From: a bacterium
GTDB lineage: Bacteria > Sysuimicrobiota > Sysuimicrobiia > Sysuimicrobiales > Segetimicrobiaceae
DNA: 64,000 nucleotides
Reading direction: 5' to 3'
NCBI GenBank assembly: GCA_035307765.1
Contig: DATGHU010000012.1
Span: 1-64,000, forward strand
Both the position numbers and the translations under genes were made by a program. Shown piece by piece: positions 51,409 to 60,378 of this stretch. The notes beneath the pieces were generated by a model. It was not told where the DNA came from. It saw only the letters and a list, made by a program, of their open reading frames with translations, and ran no database searches. How positions within the stretch are numbered: the first letter of the stretch is position 1; the number at the start of each line of letters is the position of its first letter.

Positions 51409-52332
51409 ATGCTGAAATACGCCCAACGGCGCGTGATGCTGGCGGTCCCGACGATCGTGTTGACATCGGTGGTCGTGTTCCTGATGCTGTTCTTCATCCC
51501 CGGCGACCCGGCGTCGATTTACATCGGCGAGCAGACGGCAACGCCGGAGCGGATGGCCCAGATCCGGCACGTCATGGGCCTCGATCGGCCGATCTACGTC
51601 CAGTACGGCGAGTTCGCCTGGCGCGGGGTGCACGGCGATCTGGGGCGGTCCCTGCAGACCAGCCGGCCGGTGACCGCGGAGATCATGAGCCGGCTCCCCG
51701 ACACCGTGGAGCTGGCGGTCGCGGCGATGGTGGTCGCGGTCGTTCTCGGGGCGGGGCTCGGGTTGCTCTCGGCGCTGCGGCGGAACAGCGTGGTCGACAC
51801 GCTCTCGATGATGGTCGCGCTGTTCGGCGTCTCCGTGCCGGTGTTCTGGCTGGCGCTGCTCTTGATCATGCTGTTCTCGCTTCGCCTGGGGTGGCTCCCG
51901 GCGACCAGCGAACCGGGAGTGCGCGGGCTGCTCCTCCCCGCCGTGTCGCTGGCGCTGCTGTCGGCGGCGACGCTCGCGCGCCTGATGCGGTCGAGCATGC
52001 TCGAGGTGCTGCAGCTGGACTACCTGACGACCGCCCGCGCCAAAGGCGTGCGCGGCGCGGGCGTGGTGTTCCGGCATGCGCTGCCGAACGCGATCATTCC
52101 CGTGATCACGGCGATGGGGCTGCAGTTCGGGAGCCTGCTCAGCGGCGCCGTCATCACGGAGACGGTGTTCGCCCGGCCCGGCCTCGGGAAGCTCGTCGTG
52201 GACTCGATCCAGAACAAGGACCTGCCGACCGTCCAGGGGGTGATCCTGGTCCTCGCGTTGATCTACACGGCGATGAACCTCATCGTCGATCTCTCCTACG
52301 CGTTCATCGACCCGAGGATCCGCTTCGAATGA
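51409..52332 (+). CDS. ABC transporter permease, DppB/OppB type
   Basis: A 307-residue permease: VFLMLFFIPGDPASIYIGEQTATPERM, LGRSLQTSRPV, the EAA loop DYLTTARAKGVRGAGVVFRHALPNAIIP, and TETVFARPGLGKLVVDSIQNKDLPTVQG. Six membrane helices. ATGA overlap with the DppC-type gene. Works with the receptor at 49560. Confidence 0.92.
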   Translation: MLKYAQRRVMLAVPTIVLTSVVVFLMLFFIPGDPASIYIGEQTATPERMAQIRHVMGLDRPIYVQYGEFAWRGVHGDLGRSLQTSRPVTAEIMSRLPDTVELAVAAMVVAVVLGAGLGLLSALRRNSVVDTLSMMVALFGVSVPVFWLALLLIMLFSLRLGWLPATSEPGVRGLLLPAVSLALLSAATLARLMRSSMLEVLQLDYLTTARAKGVRGAGVVFRHALPNAIIPVITAMGLQFGSLLSGAVITETVFARPGLGKLVVDSIQNKDLPTVQGVILVLALIYTAMNLIVDLSYAFIDPRIRFE

Positions 52333-53201
52333 GCGCCCGGCAACCGGCGATGCGGCGTCGGCGCGGCCTGTGGGGCGACGCGCTCGGCCGCATCGCGCAG
52401 AACCCTGGGGCAACCGCCGGCGGGATCGTCTTCCTGCTCATCGTGCTGGCCGCGGCGGCGGCGCCGCAGCTGGCCCCCGACAACCCGATCCGGCTCAACG
52501 TCTCCGAGTCGCTCGCCTCTCCGAGCGCGCGCCACTGGCTGGGAACCGATCAGTTCGGCCGCGACATCCTCACCCGGATCATCTACGGCGCCCGCGTGTC
52601 GGTGGCGATGGGCCTGGTCGCGGTGGCGATCTCGGTCGCGGGCGGCTCGGTGCTGGGGTTGTTGTCGGGGTACTATCGGGGAACGGTCGATCTCGTGATC
52701 ATGCGGGTCGTGGACGTCATGCTCGCGTTCCCGGGCATTTTGCTCGCCCTCGTCATCATCGCCGTGCTGGGGCCCAACCTGACCAGCGCGATGATCGCCG
52801 TCGGAGTGTCGGGAATGCCCGTGTTCATCCGTGTCGTTCGCGGCTCAACGCTCGCCGTGCGCGAGTTCCAGTACATCGAGGCGGCGCGGGTGGCCGGGTG
52901 CGGCGACCTGCGCATCGTCTTCCGCCACGTGCTGCCGAACGTGTCGGCGCCGGTGATCGTCCTCGTGACGCTCGGCATCCCGAGCGCGATCATCGCCGGA
53001 GCCGCGCTCAGCTTCCTCGGCCTGGGCATCCGACCCCCCACCCCCGACTGGGGAGAGATGCTCAGCAACGGGCGGTCGTTCATGAGCACCGCGTGGTGGC
53101 TGTCCACGTTTCCGGGTCTCGCCATCGTCCTGATCGTCATGGCGATCAACCTGTTCGGGGACGGCCTGCGGGATGCGCTCGATCCCCGCTTGAAACTCTG
53201 A
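52329..53201 (+). CDS. ABC transporter permease, DppC/OppC type
   Basis: A 290-residue permease: N-terminal helix IVFLLIVLAAAAAPQLAP, the HWLGTDQFGRDILTRIIYGARVS hallmark, the EAA loop QYIEAARVAGCGDLRIVFRHVLPN, and ALSFLGLGIRPPTPDWGEMLSNGRSF. Completes the membrane channel; no ATPase gene follows, and an amidohydrolase gene begins 33 bases downstream. Confidence 0.92.
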   Translation: MSARQPAMRRRRGLWGDALGRIAQNPGATAGGIVFLLIVLAAAAAPQLAPDNPIRLNVSESLASPSARHWLGTDQFGRDILTRIIYGARVSVAMGLVAVAISVAGGSVLGLLSGYYRGTVDLVIMRVVDVMLAFPGILLALVIIAVLGPNLTSAMIAVGVSGMPVFIRVVRGSTLAVREFQYIEAARVAGCGDLRIVFRHVLPNVSAPVIVLVTLGIPSAIIAGAALSFLGLGIRPPTPDWGEMLSNGRSFMSTAWWLSTFPGLAIVLIVMAINLFGDGLRDALDPRLKL

Positions 53202-53234
53202 CCCCCCGCCCCAGAGACGAAGGGAGGCCGATCG

Positions 53235-54476
53235 ATGGGATCGACCGCGACGCACGTGATCCGCTGCGGCACGCTGCTTGACGGAATGGGAGGCGTGCGC
53301 CGCGATGCCGCCGTGACCGTGGCGGACGGCCGCATCGCCGACATCGGCGCGTGGAGCGACGCGAGGCGGCCGCCCGGCGTGGCTGTCGTCGACGCCGGCA
53401 GACTCGTGGTCTTGCCCGGATTGTCCGACTGCCACGACCACCTGGCGGCTCCCGGGAGGGGTCTGGCGGAACGCAGCGCGACGCCGCCCTCCCTTCACGT
53501 CTTGCGGGTGGCGGAGACGATGCGCGGCATGCTGCAGGCAGGATTCACCACCGTGCGGGACCTCGGCGGCCTGGACCTCGGGATGAAGCAGGCGGTAGAC
53601 GAAGGCCTCCTGGCGGGGCCGCGCGTGATCATCTGCCTCGCCATCATCACCCAGACGGCGGGATTGAGCGACGCCACGAACGCCGTCGGGTTCAACGCCG
53701 ACGTCCTCCGGCTCCCGGGAGCCCCCGACGGCGTCTGCGATGGGGCGGATCGGCTCCGCCAGTTGACGCGGCGGCTCATCCGCGCCGGCGCCGATTTCAT
53801 CAAGATCGCCACGACCGGCGGGGTGAGCTCGAGGATCAGCAGCGTGCTGACCCGTGAATTCACCTTCGAAGAAGTTCGCGCGGTCGTCGATGAGGCGCGG
53901 GCGTTCGGCCGCCCCGTCGCCGCCCACGCCTACGGGGGGGAGGGGCTGAAGAATGCGCTGCGCGCCGGCGTGCACTCGGTGGAACACCTCGGCCCCCTCG
54001 ATGACGAGGACATCGCGACGATGGTCCGGCAGGGCACCTTCCTCGTGCCCACACTGCTGAATATGCGAGTCCGTCAGGAAATGGCCGGGGAGCCGGGCGC
54101 CCTGTCGGCGTACAGCATCCAAAAAGCCGCAGAGCTGGCCCCGCTGCAGAAGGCGGTCTTCGCCCGCGCGCACCGCGCGGGGGTGCGCATCGCGGCCGGG
54201 ACGGACTCGCGCGGATTGCGTTCCGGCGGCAACGGCAGGGAGTTGAGCCTCCTGGTGGAGCACGGGATGAGCCCGATGGAGGCGATCTGCGCCGCCACGT
54301 CCGTTGCCGCCGCGTGCTGCGGCGTGCCGGACGCCGGATGCCTGCGGGCGGGGATGCGTGCCGACCTGATCGCGGTGGATGGGAATCCGCTGGACGACAT
54401 CGGCGTGCTCGCGGACGCCGACCGGATCGCCCTGGTGATGCGCGACGGTGACGTCTTCAGGAACCGAGTTGCATAA
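53235..54476 (+). CDS. Metal-dependent amidohydrolase (imidazolonepropionase/prolidase-like)
   Basis: A 413-residue TIM-barrel hydrolase. Metal site one DCHDHLA; FIKIATTGGVSS (candidate carboxylated Lys); then AAHAYGGEG, GVHSVEHLGPL and the catalytic Asp in RIAAGTDSRGL; the C-terminus returns to the beta domain (AGMRADLIAVDGNPLDD). It cleaves an amide, possibly of the transported compound. AGGGAGG precedes the ATG. Fourth gene of the receptor cluster. Confidence 0.88.
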   Translation: MGSTATHVIRCGTLLDGMGGVRRDAAVTVADGRIADIGAWSDARRPPGVAVVDAGRLVVLPGLSDCHDHLAAPGRGLAERSATPPSLHVLRVAETMRGMLQAGFTTVRDLGGLDLGMKQAVDEGLLAGPRVIICLAIITQTAGLSDATNAVGFNADVLRLPGAPDGVCDGADRLRQLTRRLIRAGADFIKIATTGGVSSRISSVLTREFTFEEVRAVVDEARAFGRPVAAHAYGGEGLKNALRAGVHSVEHLGPLDDEDIATMVRQGTFLVPTLLNMRVRQEMAGEPGALSAYSIQKAAELAPLQKAVFARAHRAGVRIAAGTDSRGLRSGGNGRELSLLVEHGMSPMEAICAATSVAAACCGVPDAGCLRAGMRADLIAVDGNPLDDIGVLADADRIALVMRDGDVFRNRVA

Positions 54477-54489
54477 CGGGGAGGCAGCC

Positions 54490-55308
54490 ATGACGGGAGA
54501 GTTTGCCGGGAAGGTCGTGATCGTCTCCGGTGGGGCACAGGGGGTCAGCAGCGTGATCCTGCGGCGGTTCGCGCAGGCGGGGGCTCGGGCCGTGATCGCC
54601 GACATCGACGACGAGCGCGCCGCCGCCGGCATGCGAGAGCTCACGGCGCAGGGCTGCGACGTCCGCTTCGTCCATACCGACGTCCGCGACAGCGCACAGG
54701 TGAACGCGATGGTCGACCGCGTCGTCCGGGAGACGGGACGGGTCGACGTCGCGGTCCACGGCGCCGGCGTGGGGGTGCACAAAGAGATCGTCGACCTCAC
54801 CGACGACGAGTGGGACCTGCAGATCGATGTGCAGCTGCGGGGTGCGTTTCTGCTGAGCCGGGCGGTGGGCCGTCGGCTGATCGCGCAGGGGAACGGGGGC
54901 CGAATTATCCTGATCGGTTCGACCTCGGGGAACAACGCCCGCGTGCGTGGGGGGCCCCACGCCGCCTCCAAGGCCGGAGAGATCCAACTGGCCCATGTGA
55001 TGGCGATGGAGATGGGGCGTCACGGCGTCACGGTCAACGTCGTCTCTCCGGGGCTGACCGACATCGCGGGGATTTCGCGTTCGACGCAGACGCCAGAGTA
55101 CCAGCGCGCCTTTATCGCGCAGGTGCCGCTCGGACGTCTCGCGGTGCCCGACGAGATCGCGGATGCGGTTCTATTCTTCGCCTCGGACCGCGCGCGGTTC
55201 ATCACCGGGCAGGTACTCTGCGTGGACGGCGGGTACTCCGCGGGGAAGCTCGCGGTGCAAGGACCCAGCGTCGCGGCCCATTACGGGCAGGTCGGCGCCG
55301 GCCGGTAG
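54490..55308 (+). CDS. Short-chain dehydrogenase/reductase with altered active site
   Basis: A 272-residue SDR fold: N-terminal VVIVSGGAQGVSSVILRRFAQAGARAVIADID, middle VHGAGVGVHKEIVDLTDDEWDLQIDVQLRGAF, and C-terminal ASDRARFITGQVLCVDGGYSAG. Compared with the family, the third Gly of TGxxxGxG is Ser, NNAG reads VHGAG, and the catalytic Tyr of YxxxK is His157 (PHAASKAG, Lys161); Ser144 is retained. Whether it oxidises or reduces anything is doubtful. Placed in the receptor-amidohydrolase cluster. Confidence 0.85.
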   Translation: MTGEFAGKVVIVSGGAQGVSSVILRRFAQAGARAVIADIDDERAAAGMRELTAQGCDVRFVHTDVRDSAQVNAMVDRVVRETGRVDVAVHGAGVGVHKEIVDLTDDEWDLQIDVQLRGAFLLSRAVGRRLIAQGNGGRIILIGSTSGNNARVRGGPHAASKAGEIQLAHVMAMEMGRHGVTVNVVSPGLTDIAGISRSTQTPEYQRAFIAQVPLGRLAVPDEIADAVLFFASDRARFITGQVLCVDGGYSAGKLAVQGPSVAAHYGQVGAGR

Positions 55309-55404
55309 GCATCAGCCTCCCTGGTTCGCACGGAGGTTCAGTCTCGCCGGCACGTCGAGATCGGAAAGCGGTAGGGCGCACGGCACCTCATCAGGGAGGC
55401 GGGC

Positions 55405-56481
55405 ATGGCGAAAATTGCGATCGTGGGCTGTGGGGGAATCGGTGGTTTAGCGGGGTTCTACATGGCCCGCGAGGGAGAGCGCGTGCTGTTCATCGATCAA
55501 AATGCCGAACACGTGCGGGCGATCCGTGAGCGCGGGATTTCTGTGAACGGGGTCTACGGGCCGATGGCAATCCCCCCGCAGCACGCATGCACGCCCGGCG
55601 AGATCGGTGAGCCGCTGGAGGGCCTGGTATTCCTGGCGTGCAAGTCGCAGGCGACCGATGCGGCGGTACGCGGCATCGCCCCGCACTTGACGCCCTCGGC
55701 CTGCGTGGTCTCGCTGCAAAACGGCATGAACGAGGAAGGGATCGCGGGCGTCGTCGGACGCGAACGCACGATGGGGGCCCTCCCCGACTACGGCGGCGCG
55801 TATTTGGACCCGGGCCTCCTGGAGGCGGTGCACGAGGGGACGGTCTACGTCGGTGAGCTCGACGGCCGCGTGACCCCGCGCCTCCGCGAGGCGGCCCGGC
55901 TGCTCGGGATCGGGCGCAACGTGTGCGAAGTGCTCACCGACATCGTGGGACGACTGTGGACCAAGCACGTGTACAATTCGCAGATTGTCGTGACCGCGCT
56001 CGTCAACGGCACGGTCGTCGAGGTCCTCGGCAACAACGACGTCCAGCGTCTCGCCGGAGCGGCTGTACGCGAGGCGATCCGGGTGTCCGACGCCGCCGGC
56101 GTCCGCCTGCACGCCGACCGGTGGTTTGACCCCGCACTGTACAATCCAGCCACCCCCGCGGAGACGGCGCGGCTTCTTGCGACGTACGATCAGCTGGTGA
56201 GGCACCTCGGCGGCCACCAGGTCCACGACGGGCCGGGCGGGTACACGTACGTCAAGAAGGCGAGCGGCATTCACTGGGACCTCGTCTACCGCCGGCGCAA
56301 GAGCGAGGCGTCGTATCTGACCGTCTGCACCCACGCCGCCCGGTACGGGGTCGCCGTCCCGCTGAACGCCAAGATCGTCACGATGATCGAAGAGGTCGAG
56401 GGCGGGACGCGCGAGCTCGGCTGGCACAACATCGCCGAAGGCAGCGCCTGCGCGGCGCAGCTCGGGGCCGCCCTTCCCTGA
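55405..56481 (+). CDS. Ketopantoate-reductase-like dehydrogenase (ApbA/PanE family)
   Basis: A 358-residue NAD(P)-dependent reductase, longer than typical PanE (about 300). N-terminal IAIVGCGGIGGLAGFYMAREGERVLFIDQN; LVFLACKSQATDAAVRGIAPHL with the catalytic-site Lys; SLQNGMNEEGIAGVVG; and WTKHVYNSQIVVTALVNGTV with the family Lys. It likely reduces a 2-oxo acid other than ketopantoate, given its place at the end of the uptake and catabolism cluster. Confidence 0.85.
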   Translation: MAKIAIVGCGGIGGLAGFYMAREGERVLFIDQNAEHVRAIRERGISVNGVYGPMAIPPQHACTPGEIGEPLEGLVFLACKSQATDAAVRGIAPHLTPSACVVSLQNGMNEEGIAGVVGRERTMGALPDYGGAYLDPGLLEAVHEGTVYVGELDGRVTPRLREAARLLGIGRNVCEVLTDIVGRLWTKHVYNSQIVVTALVNGTVVEVLGNNDVQRLAGAAVREAIRVSDAAGVRLHADRWFDPALYNPATPAETARLLATYDQLVRHLGGHQVHDGPGGYTYVKKASGIHWDLVYRRRKSEASYLTVCTHAARYGVAVPLNAKIVTMIEEVEGGTRELGWHNIAEGSACAAQLGAALP

Positions 56482-56719
56482 CACGCCAGCCCCCCGTAGC
56501 GTTCATCGACGGGAAGGAGTCCCGCGGCGGCCCGGAGGGGCGCACCCCGGCGCTTCCGCAGGCGTTCGACCCGAACGGATCCCACGGGGAGCCTCACCCG
56601 CGAACGCGCGGTCCGCGTCCGATCCGTGGCCGTCCGGAATCTGATCATCGCGGCGGCCCGTGTTGGGTATTGTAAGGTCATGGTCGGGTGATGTCGGACG
56701 GCGGGGGACGGCGACGACA

Positions 56720-57397
56720 ATGCGACGGACGAATGCCGTGGACCGCCGGCCGATCGCGGCACGCGGTTGGCCGGCGGCCCGGTGGGTCTCCTCCCGGCTC
56801 AACGGGCATGGGGTCCTCCCGAACACGATTTCCATTGCCGGGATGGTGTGCGGGATTGGCGCCGGAGTGGCGCTGGCGGCGACGGGACCCGCTCCCCGCG
56901 GCAACCAGCTGGCCTGGCTGATCGCGGGGGCGCTCATCCTCCTGCGGGCCGCCGCAAACATGCTCGACGGGATGGTGGCCGTCGAATTCGACCGTGCCTC
57001 TCCGCTGGGCGATCTGTACAACGAACTGCCCGACCGCATCTCCGATATGGCCATGCTGATCGGGCTGGGCTACGCCGCGGGGGGAAACGTCACGCTTGGC
57101 TACGCGGCCGCGGGGGCCGCGCTGCTGGTGGCGTACATCCGCACCCTGGGGAAGGCGGCGGGGGCCCGTCACGAGTTTGGCGGACCGATGGCCAAGCAGC
57201 GGCGGATGTTCACCGTGGTCGGCCTGTCGGCCTACATGGGCCTCTCCCCGCACGCGTGGCAGCCCCTGTGGGGATCGCCGCCGCGAATCGGCCTGGCCGC
57301 GGCATGCCTGGGTGTCGTCATCGTGGGGTGCGTGTGGACGGGCATCTTGCGGCTGAGGCGGATTGCGGCATCACTGCGAGCGGCGGCTGGGGGATGA
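56720..57397 (+). CDS. CDP-alcohol phosphatidyltransferase family protein (YnbA-like)
   Basis: A 225-residue membrane enzyme with five or six helices. The signature DG..AR........G...D...D is present as DGMVAVEFDRASPLGDLYNELPD (residues 83-105), but Arg is Val88 and the third Asp is Asn101; Asp83, Gly84, Ala87, Gly97 and Asp105 fit. The enzyme class joins a CDP-lipid to an alcohol. Overlaps the following CdsA-like gene (ATGA). Start chosen at ATG 56720; upstream in-frame starts exist. Confidence 0.8.
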   Translation: MRRTNAVDRRPIAARGWPAARWVSSRLNGHGVLPNTISIAGMVCGIGAGVALAATGPAPRGNQLAWLIAGALILLRAAANMLDGMVAVEFDRASPLGDLYNELPDRISDMAMLIGLGYAAGGNVTLGYAAAGAALLVAYIRTLGKAAGARHEFGGPMAKQRRMFTVVGLSAYMGLSPHAWQPLWGSPPRIGLAAACLGVVIVGCVWTGILRLRRIAASLRAAAGG

Positions 57398-58344
57398 ACG
57401 CGACACGCGCAACGTGGATGGCCCTCTCCCCGATCGCCCAGATAGGGTTGATCGTGCTCGGGATGCTGCTGGTGGCGTCGGGGGCGGTCTGGGCGCTCCG
57501 CCGGAGATACCCGGAGCGCGATTTCAGCGAGCTGGCATCCCGCACGCGTTCCTGGTGGTGGATGGCGGCGGTGTTCATCGGCGCCGTCGCCGCGAACGCC
57601 ACGCTCGCCCTCGTCCTGTTCGCGCTTCTCAGCTTCTGGGCGCTCAAGGAGTACGTCACCTTGCTGAGGACGCGCCCGGCCGATCACCGTGCCCTGTTCT
57701 GGGCCTTCCTCGCGATCCCCATCCAGTACGTGTGGATCGCCCGCCGCGCGTACGTCATGTTTCTGATCTTCATCCCGGTGTATATGTTCCTTTGGCTACC
57801 GGTCCGCCTCGTATTGGCCGGGGAGATCGCCGGCTTCGTCGCCTCAGCCTCCATGATTCAATGGGGCCTCATGGCCTTCGTCTTCGGCCTGAGCCACCTC
57901 GGCTACCTATCGACCCTCCCATCCTTTCCCGGCACGCTGGCCGATGGGCGCACGCTGGTGCTCTTCCTCGCCTTCGTCACCGAGAGCAGCGACGTCTTCC
58001 AGTACGTTTGGGGGAAACTCCTCGGACGCCACAAGATCTTGCCGACGATCAGCCCGAACAAGACCTGGGAAGGGTTCCTGGCTGGGATCCTCAGTGCGAC
58101 CCTGCTCAGCCTGCTCGTGCGATTCCTTACCCCGTTTAGCCCGGGCGAGACCCTCGTCGCCGCACTGCTCATCGCCGTCGCAGGCTTCGCCGGGGGCGCC
58201 GTGATGTCGGCCGTGAAGCGCGATGTCGGCGTGAAAGACTTCGGTGCGCTTATTCCCGGGCACGGCGGCATGCTCGACCGCATCGACTCCCTCTGCTATG
58301 CGGCCCCGGTGTTCTTTCACTATGTTCGCTACTTCCACTCCTAA
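57394..58344 (+). CDS. Phosphatidate cytidylyltransferase (CdsA/YnbB-like)
   Basis: A 316-residue membrane enzyme with about eight helices. The family signature near the C-terminus reads VKRDVGVKDFGALIPGHGGMLDRIDSL, essentially a perfect S.(K)R..G.KD....P.HGG..DR.D.. match; ISPNKTWEGFLAG is also characteristic. It makes CDP-diacylglycerol from phosphatidate and CTP, the substrate of the preceding CDP-alcohol enzyme. ATGA overlap with that gene. Confidence 0.92.
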   Translation: MNATRATWMALSPIAQIGLIVLGMLLVASGAVWALRRRYPERDFSELASRTRSWWWMAAVFIGAVAANATLALVLFALLSFWALKEYVTLLRTRPADHRALFWAFLAIPIQYVWIARRAYVMFLIFIPVYMFLWLPVRLVLAGEIAGFVASASMIQWGLMAFVFGLSHLGYLSTLPSFPGTLADGRTLVLFLAFVTESSDVFQYVWGKLLGRHKILPTISPNKTWEGFLAGILSATLLSLLVRFLTPFSPGETLVAALLIAVAGFAGGAVMSAVKRDVGVKDFGALIPGHGGMLDRIDSLCYAAPVFFHYVRYFHS

Positions 58345-58981
58345 GCTCCGCCACCTGGCTCAGATGCTCCTCTTCCTCCTCGTCATCCGTCCGCTGCTGG
58401 GCCTGCTGATCGGCGTCCGGGTGCATGGACGCGGCAACCTGCCGGCACGGGATCCCTTCATCCTCATCGCCAATCATTCCAGCCACTTGGACACCGTCTC
58501 GCTGCTGAGCCTGTTCCCGCTGAGCCGGCTGCGACGCATTCGCCCCTGCGCCGCGGCGGATACGTTCGAGCGAACGCCGCTGATCGCGTTCTTGTCACGC
58601 ACGTTTTTCAACATCCTCCCCATCGCGCGACGAAACATCACGCCGGAGAACCATCCCGTTCGGCGCATGCGGAAGGCACTGGAACGCGGAGAATCGCTCC
58701 TCCTCTATCCCGAGGGGACGCGGGGCACCGGCGGCGTCATGGGGGAGTTCAAGACCGGCATCGCGCACCTGCTGGAGGAAACCCCCGACGTCCCCGTGGT
58801 CCCCGCCTATCTGGTGAACATGGGTCGGAGCCTGCCCAAAGGCGAGTTTCTCATCGTGCCGTTTATTTGCGAGATCAGAATCGGAACCCCTCGGGTAGTG
58901 CGGGGCTCGCGCAGGGAGCTGGTAGAGGCTCTGGAGCGCGCCGTGCTCGAGCTGAAGGACCTCGCCTGGCCACACCAATAA
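58322..58981 (+). CDS. 1-acyl-sn-glycerol-3-phosphate acyltransferase-like (PlsC family)
   Basis: A 219-residue acyltransferase. Catalytic motif NHSSHLDT (H....D), substrate motif FFNILPIARRN and YPEGTRGTGG (EGTR), followed by VPVVPAYL. An N-terminal hydrophobic segment anchors it. ATG at 58322 overlaps the CdsA-like gene by 23 bases. It supplies phosphatidate for the cassette. Confidence 0.9.
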   Translation: MFATSTPKLRHLAQMLLFLLVIRPLLGLLIGVRVHGRGNLPARDPFILIANHSSHLDTVSLLSLFPLSRLRRIRPCAAADTFERTPLIAFLSRTFFNILPIARRNITPENHPVRRMRKALERGESLLLYPEGTRGTGGVMGEFKTGIAHLLEETPDVPVVPAYLVNMGRSLPKGEFLIVPFICEIRIGTPRVVRGSRRELVEALERAVLELKDLAWPHQ

Positions 58982-59041
58982 TCACCCGTCGCCAGGAGCG
59001 CGTACTTCCTCCCCTGACGCCGCCTCGCCTCCGCGGGACGA

Positions 59042-59470
59042 TCACCGCTTCTTACGCTCCTTGGCTCGAGATTGCATCTCGGAAAACCCTGATGCCGCCT
59101 GCTGGACGTCTGCGGGGAAATCCGCCATCTCCTGCACCTGACGCACCTCGATTGTTTCGTTATCCGAGGCGGGGCAGCGCGACGCCCACTCGATGGCCTC
59201 TGCCTTCGACTTCACCTGGATCATCCAATACCCGCCCAGGACCTCGCGCGTCTCGACGAAAGGACCATCGGTCACGATCGGTTTTCCCCCCGGGAACGAC
59301 ACGCGCGCGCCCATCGACACCGGGTGGAGGCCTTGGAGGTCGAGCAACACCCCGGCCTTCTGCAGCGACTCATTGTACTTCATCATCGCGGCCACGGCTT
59401 CCGCGCTCGGCATGACGCCGGGCGCCGCCTTCTCGTACCCCTTCGGGATCATCAGCAACATGAATCGCAT
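59042..59470 (-). CDS. DGPF-domain (YCII-related) protein
   Basis: A 142-residue ferredoxin-fold protein. MRFMLLMIPKGYE at the start; the signature GKPIVTDGPFVETREVLGGYWMIQVKSKAEAIEWASRCP in the middle carries the family name motif DGPF. Function unknown, but these proteins are commonly encoded with ECF sigma factors. AGGAGGG upstream; ATG at 59470 chosen over two earlier ATGs because of spacing. A TGTCGA-N17-CGAC element lies about 215 bases upstream. Confidence 0.87.
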   Translation of the reverse strand: MRFMLLMIPKGYEKAAPGVMPSAEAVAAMMKYNESLQKAGVLLDLQGLHPVSMGARVSFPGGKPIVTDGPFVETREVLGGYWMIQVKSKAEAIEWASRCPASDNETIEVRQVQEMADFPADVQQAASGFSEMQSRAKERKKR

Positions 59471-59685
59471 CATCATCCCTCCTGCACGACGTGAGACTGC
59501 CCGCAACGCATCGAAAGGGTCCGCCTCAAGGCTTGAACCGTGAGGCGGAGAACTTCGTGGCTAGCGGCGCCCGCGCCTGCCGACGGTGGGCAGGCGCGCA
59601 CCACCTCCCCTGCTTCCCGTCGCACGCACGCGCCGTATGCGCACGTCCTGGGGCCTGCTCACCCTTGGCCTCCTTCCGCTCCGTA

Positions 59686-59712
59686 GTCGATCGTGGGGTC
59701 CAAAAATCGACA
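59686..59712 (-). promoter_or_regulatory. ECF-type promoter-like element upstream of the DGPF gene
   Basis: On the - strand TGTCGA (59712-59707), 17 bases, CGAC (59689-59686). The element at 60379-60405 has the same two boxes and spacing, and flanking bases also match (about 37 of 46). TGTCGA and CGAC-like boxes are, as I recall, the promoter signature described for ECF42 sigma factors that control DGPF genes. Confidence 0.6.
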
Positions 59713-59915
59713 CCGCTTGACCATAAACCATGATCGGTCCACCTTCCGGCCACCGAGGAGTCGGCAGGATGCTCGGACAGTATGCCTGCGGGTCAGCGTT
59801 TGCCGGATTCCCGGTACGTCATAAGTGGCAAGGGTGTCCGAATGTGCAAACCAGGACTCATAGCCCCGCTATGGCCGGCGTGAACGTGAACAGGTGAAGC
59901 TGATCGAGGAGTACC

Positions 59916-60263
59916 TTGTCCACGCGCGGTAGTTTGGGAACTCTGGCGGAGCCGAAGGACACTGCCCTCCTTTTTGCAGCCCTGGGTGACAAAACCCGCC
60001 TGAGGCTTCTCTTCCGCCTTTGCGATGACAGGCCAATGTTCATCACCAAACTCACCGCTGGCTCCAACGTCACCCGCCAAGCGATCACCAAACACCTGCG
60101 CGTATTGGAGGACGCGGGTCTCCTTCGTAACGCACGGCACGGACGCGAGAGCGTGTGGCAGTTGAACCAGCAGCGGCTCAAAGACGCGCGACGTCACCTC
60201 GACCTGATTTCAAGGCAATGGGACGATGCTCATGGGAGGCTGCGCGATCTCGTCGAGGGCTGA
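59916..60263 (+). CDS. ArsR-family transcriptional regulator
   Basis: A 115-residue winged-helix protein: LLFAALGDKTRLRLLFRLCDDRPMFITKLTAGSNVTRQAITKHLRVLEDAGLLRNARHGRESVWQLN covers the ArsR fold. No Cys metal-site (ELCVCDL) is present, so it is not a metal sensor; it resembles the ArsR group linked to SRPBCC, DGPF and VOC proteins. TTG start at 59916 with GAGGAG. Lies between the DGPF and VOC genes. Confidence 0.88.
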   Translation: MSTRGSLGTLAEPKDTALLFAALGDKTRLRLLFRLCDDRPMFITKLTAGSNVTRQAITKHLRVLEDAGLLRNARHGRESVWQLNQQRLKDARRHLDLISRQWDDAHGRLRDLVEG

Positions 60264-60378
60264 CACACCGCAGGATCCCCTCCCTCCCGGCATTCGAACC
60301 TGGCCCACTTCCTCAAAGGTCTTCGCCCGTTTGTCCCCCCCTTGCTGGACCCGAGTGGGCGGGGGTGTTTGCCGATGG

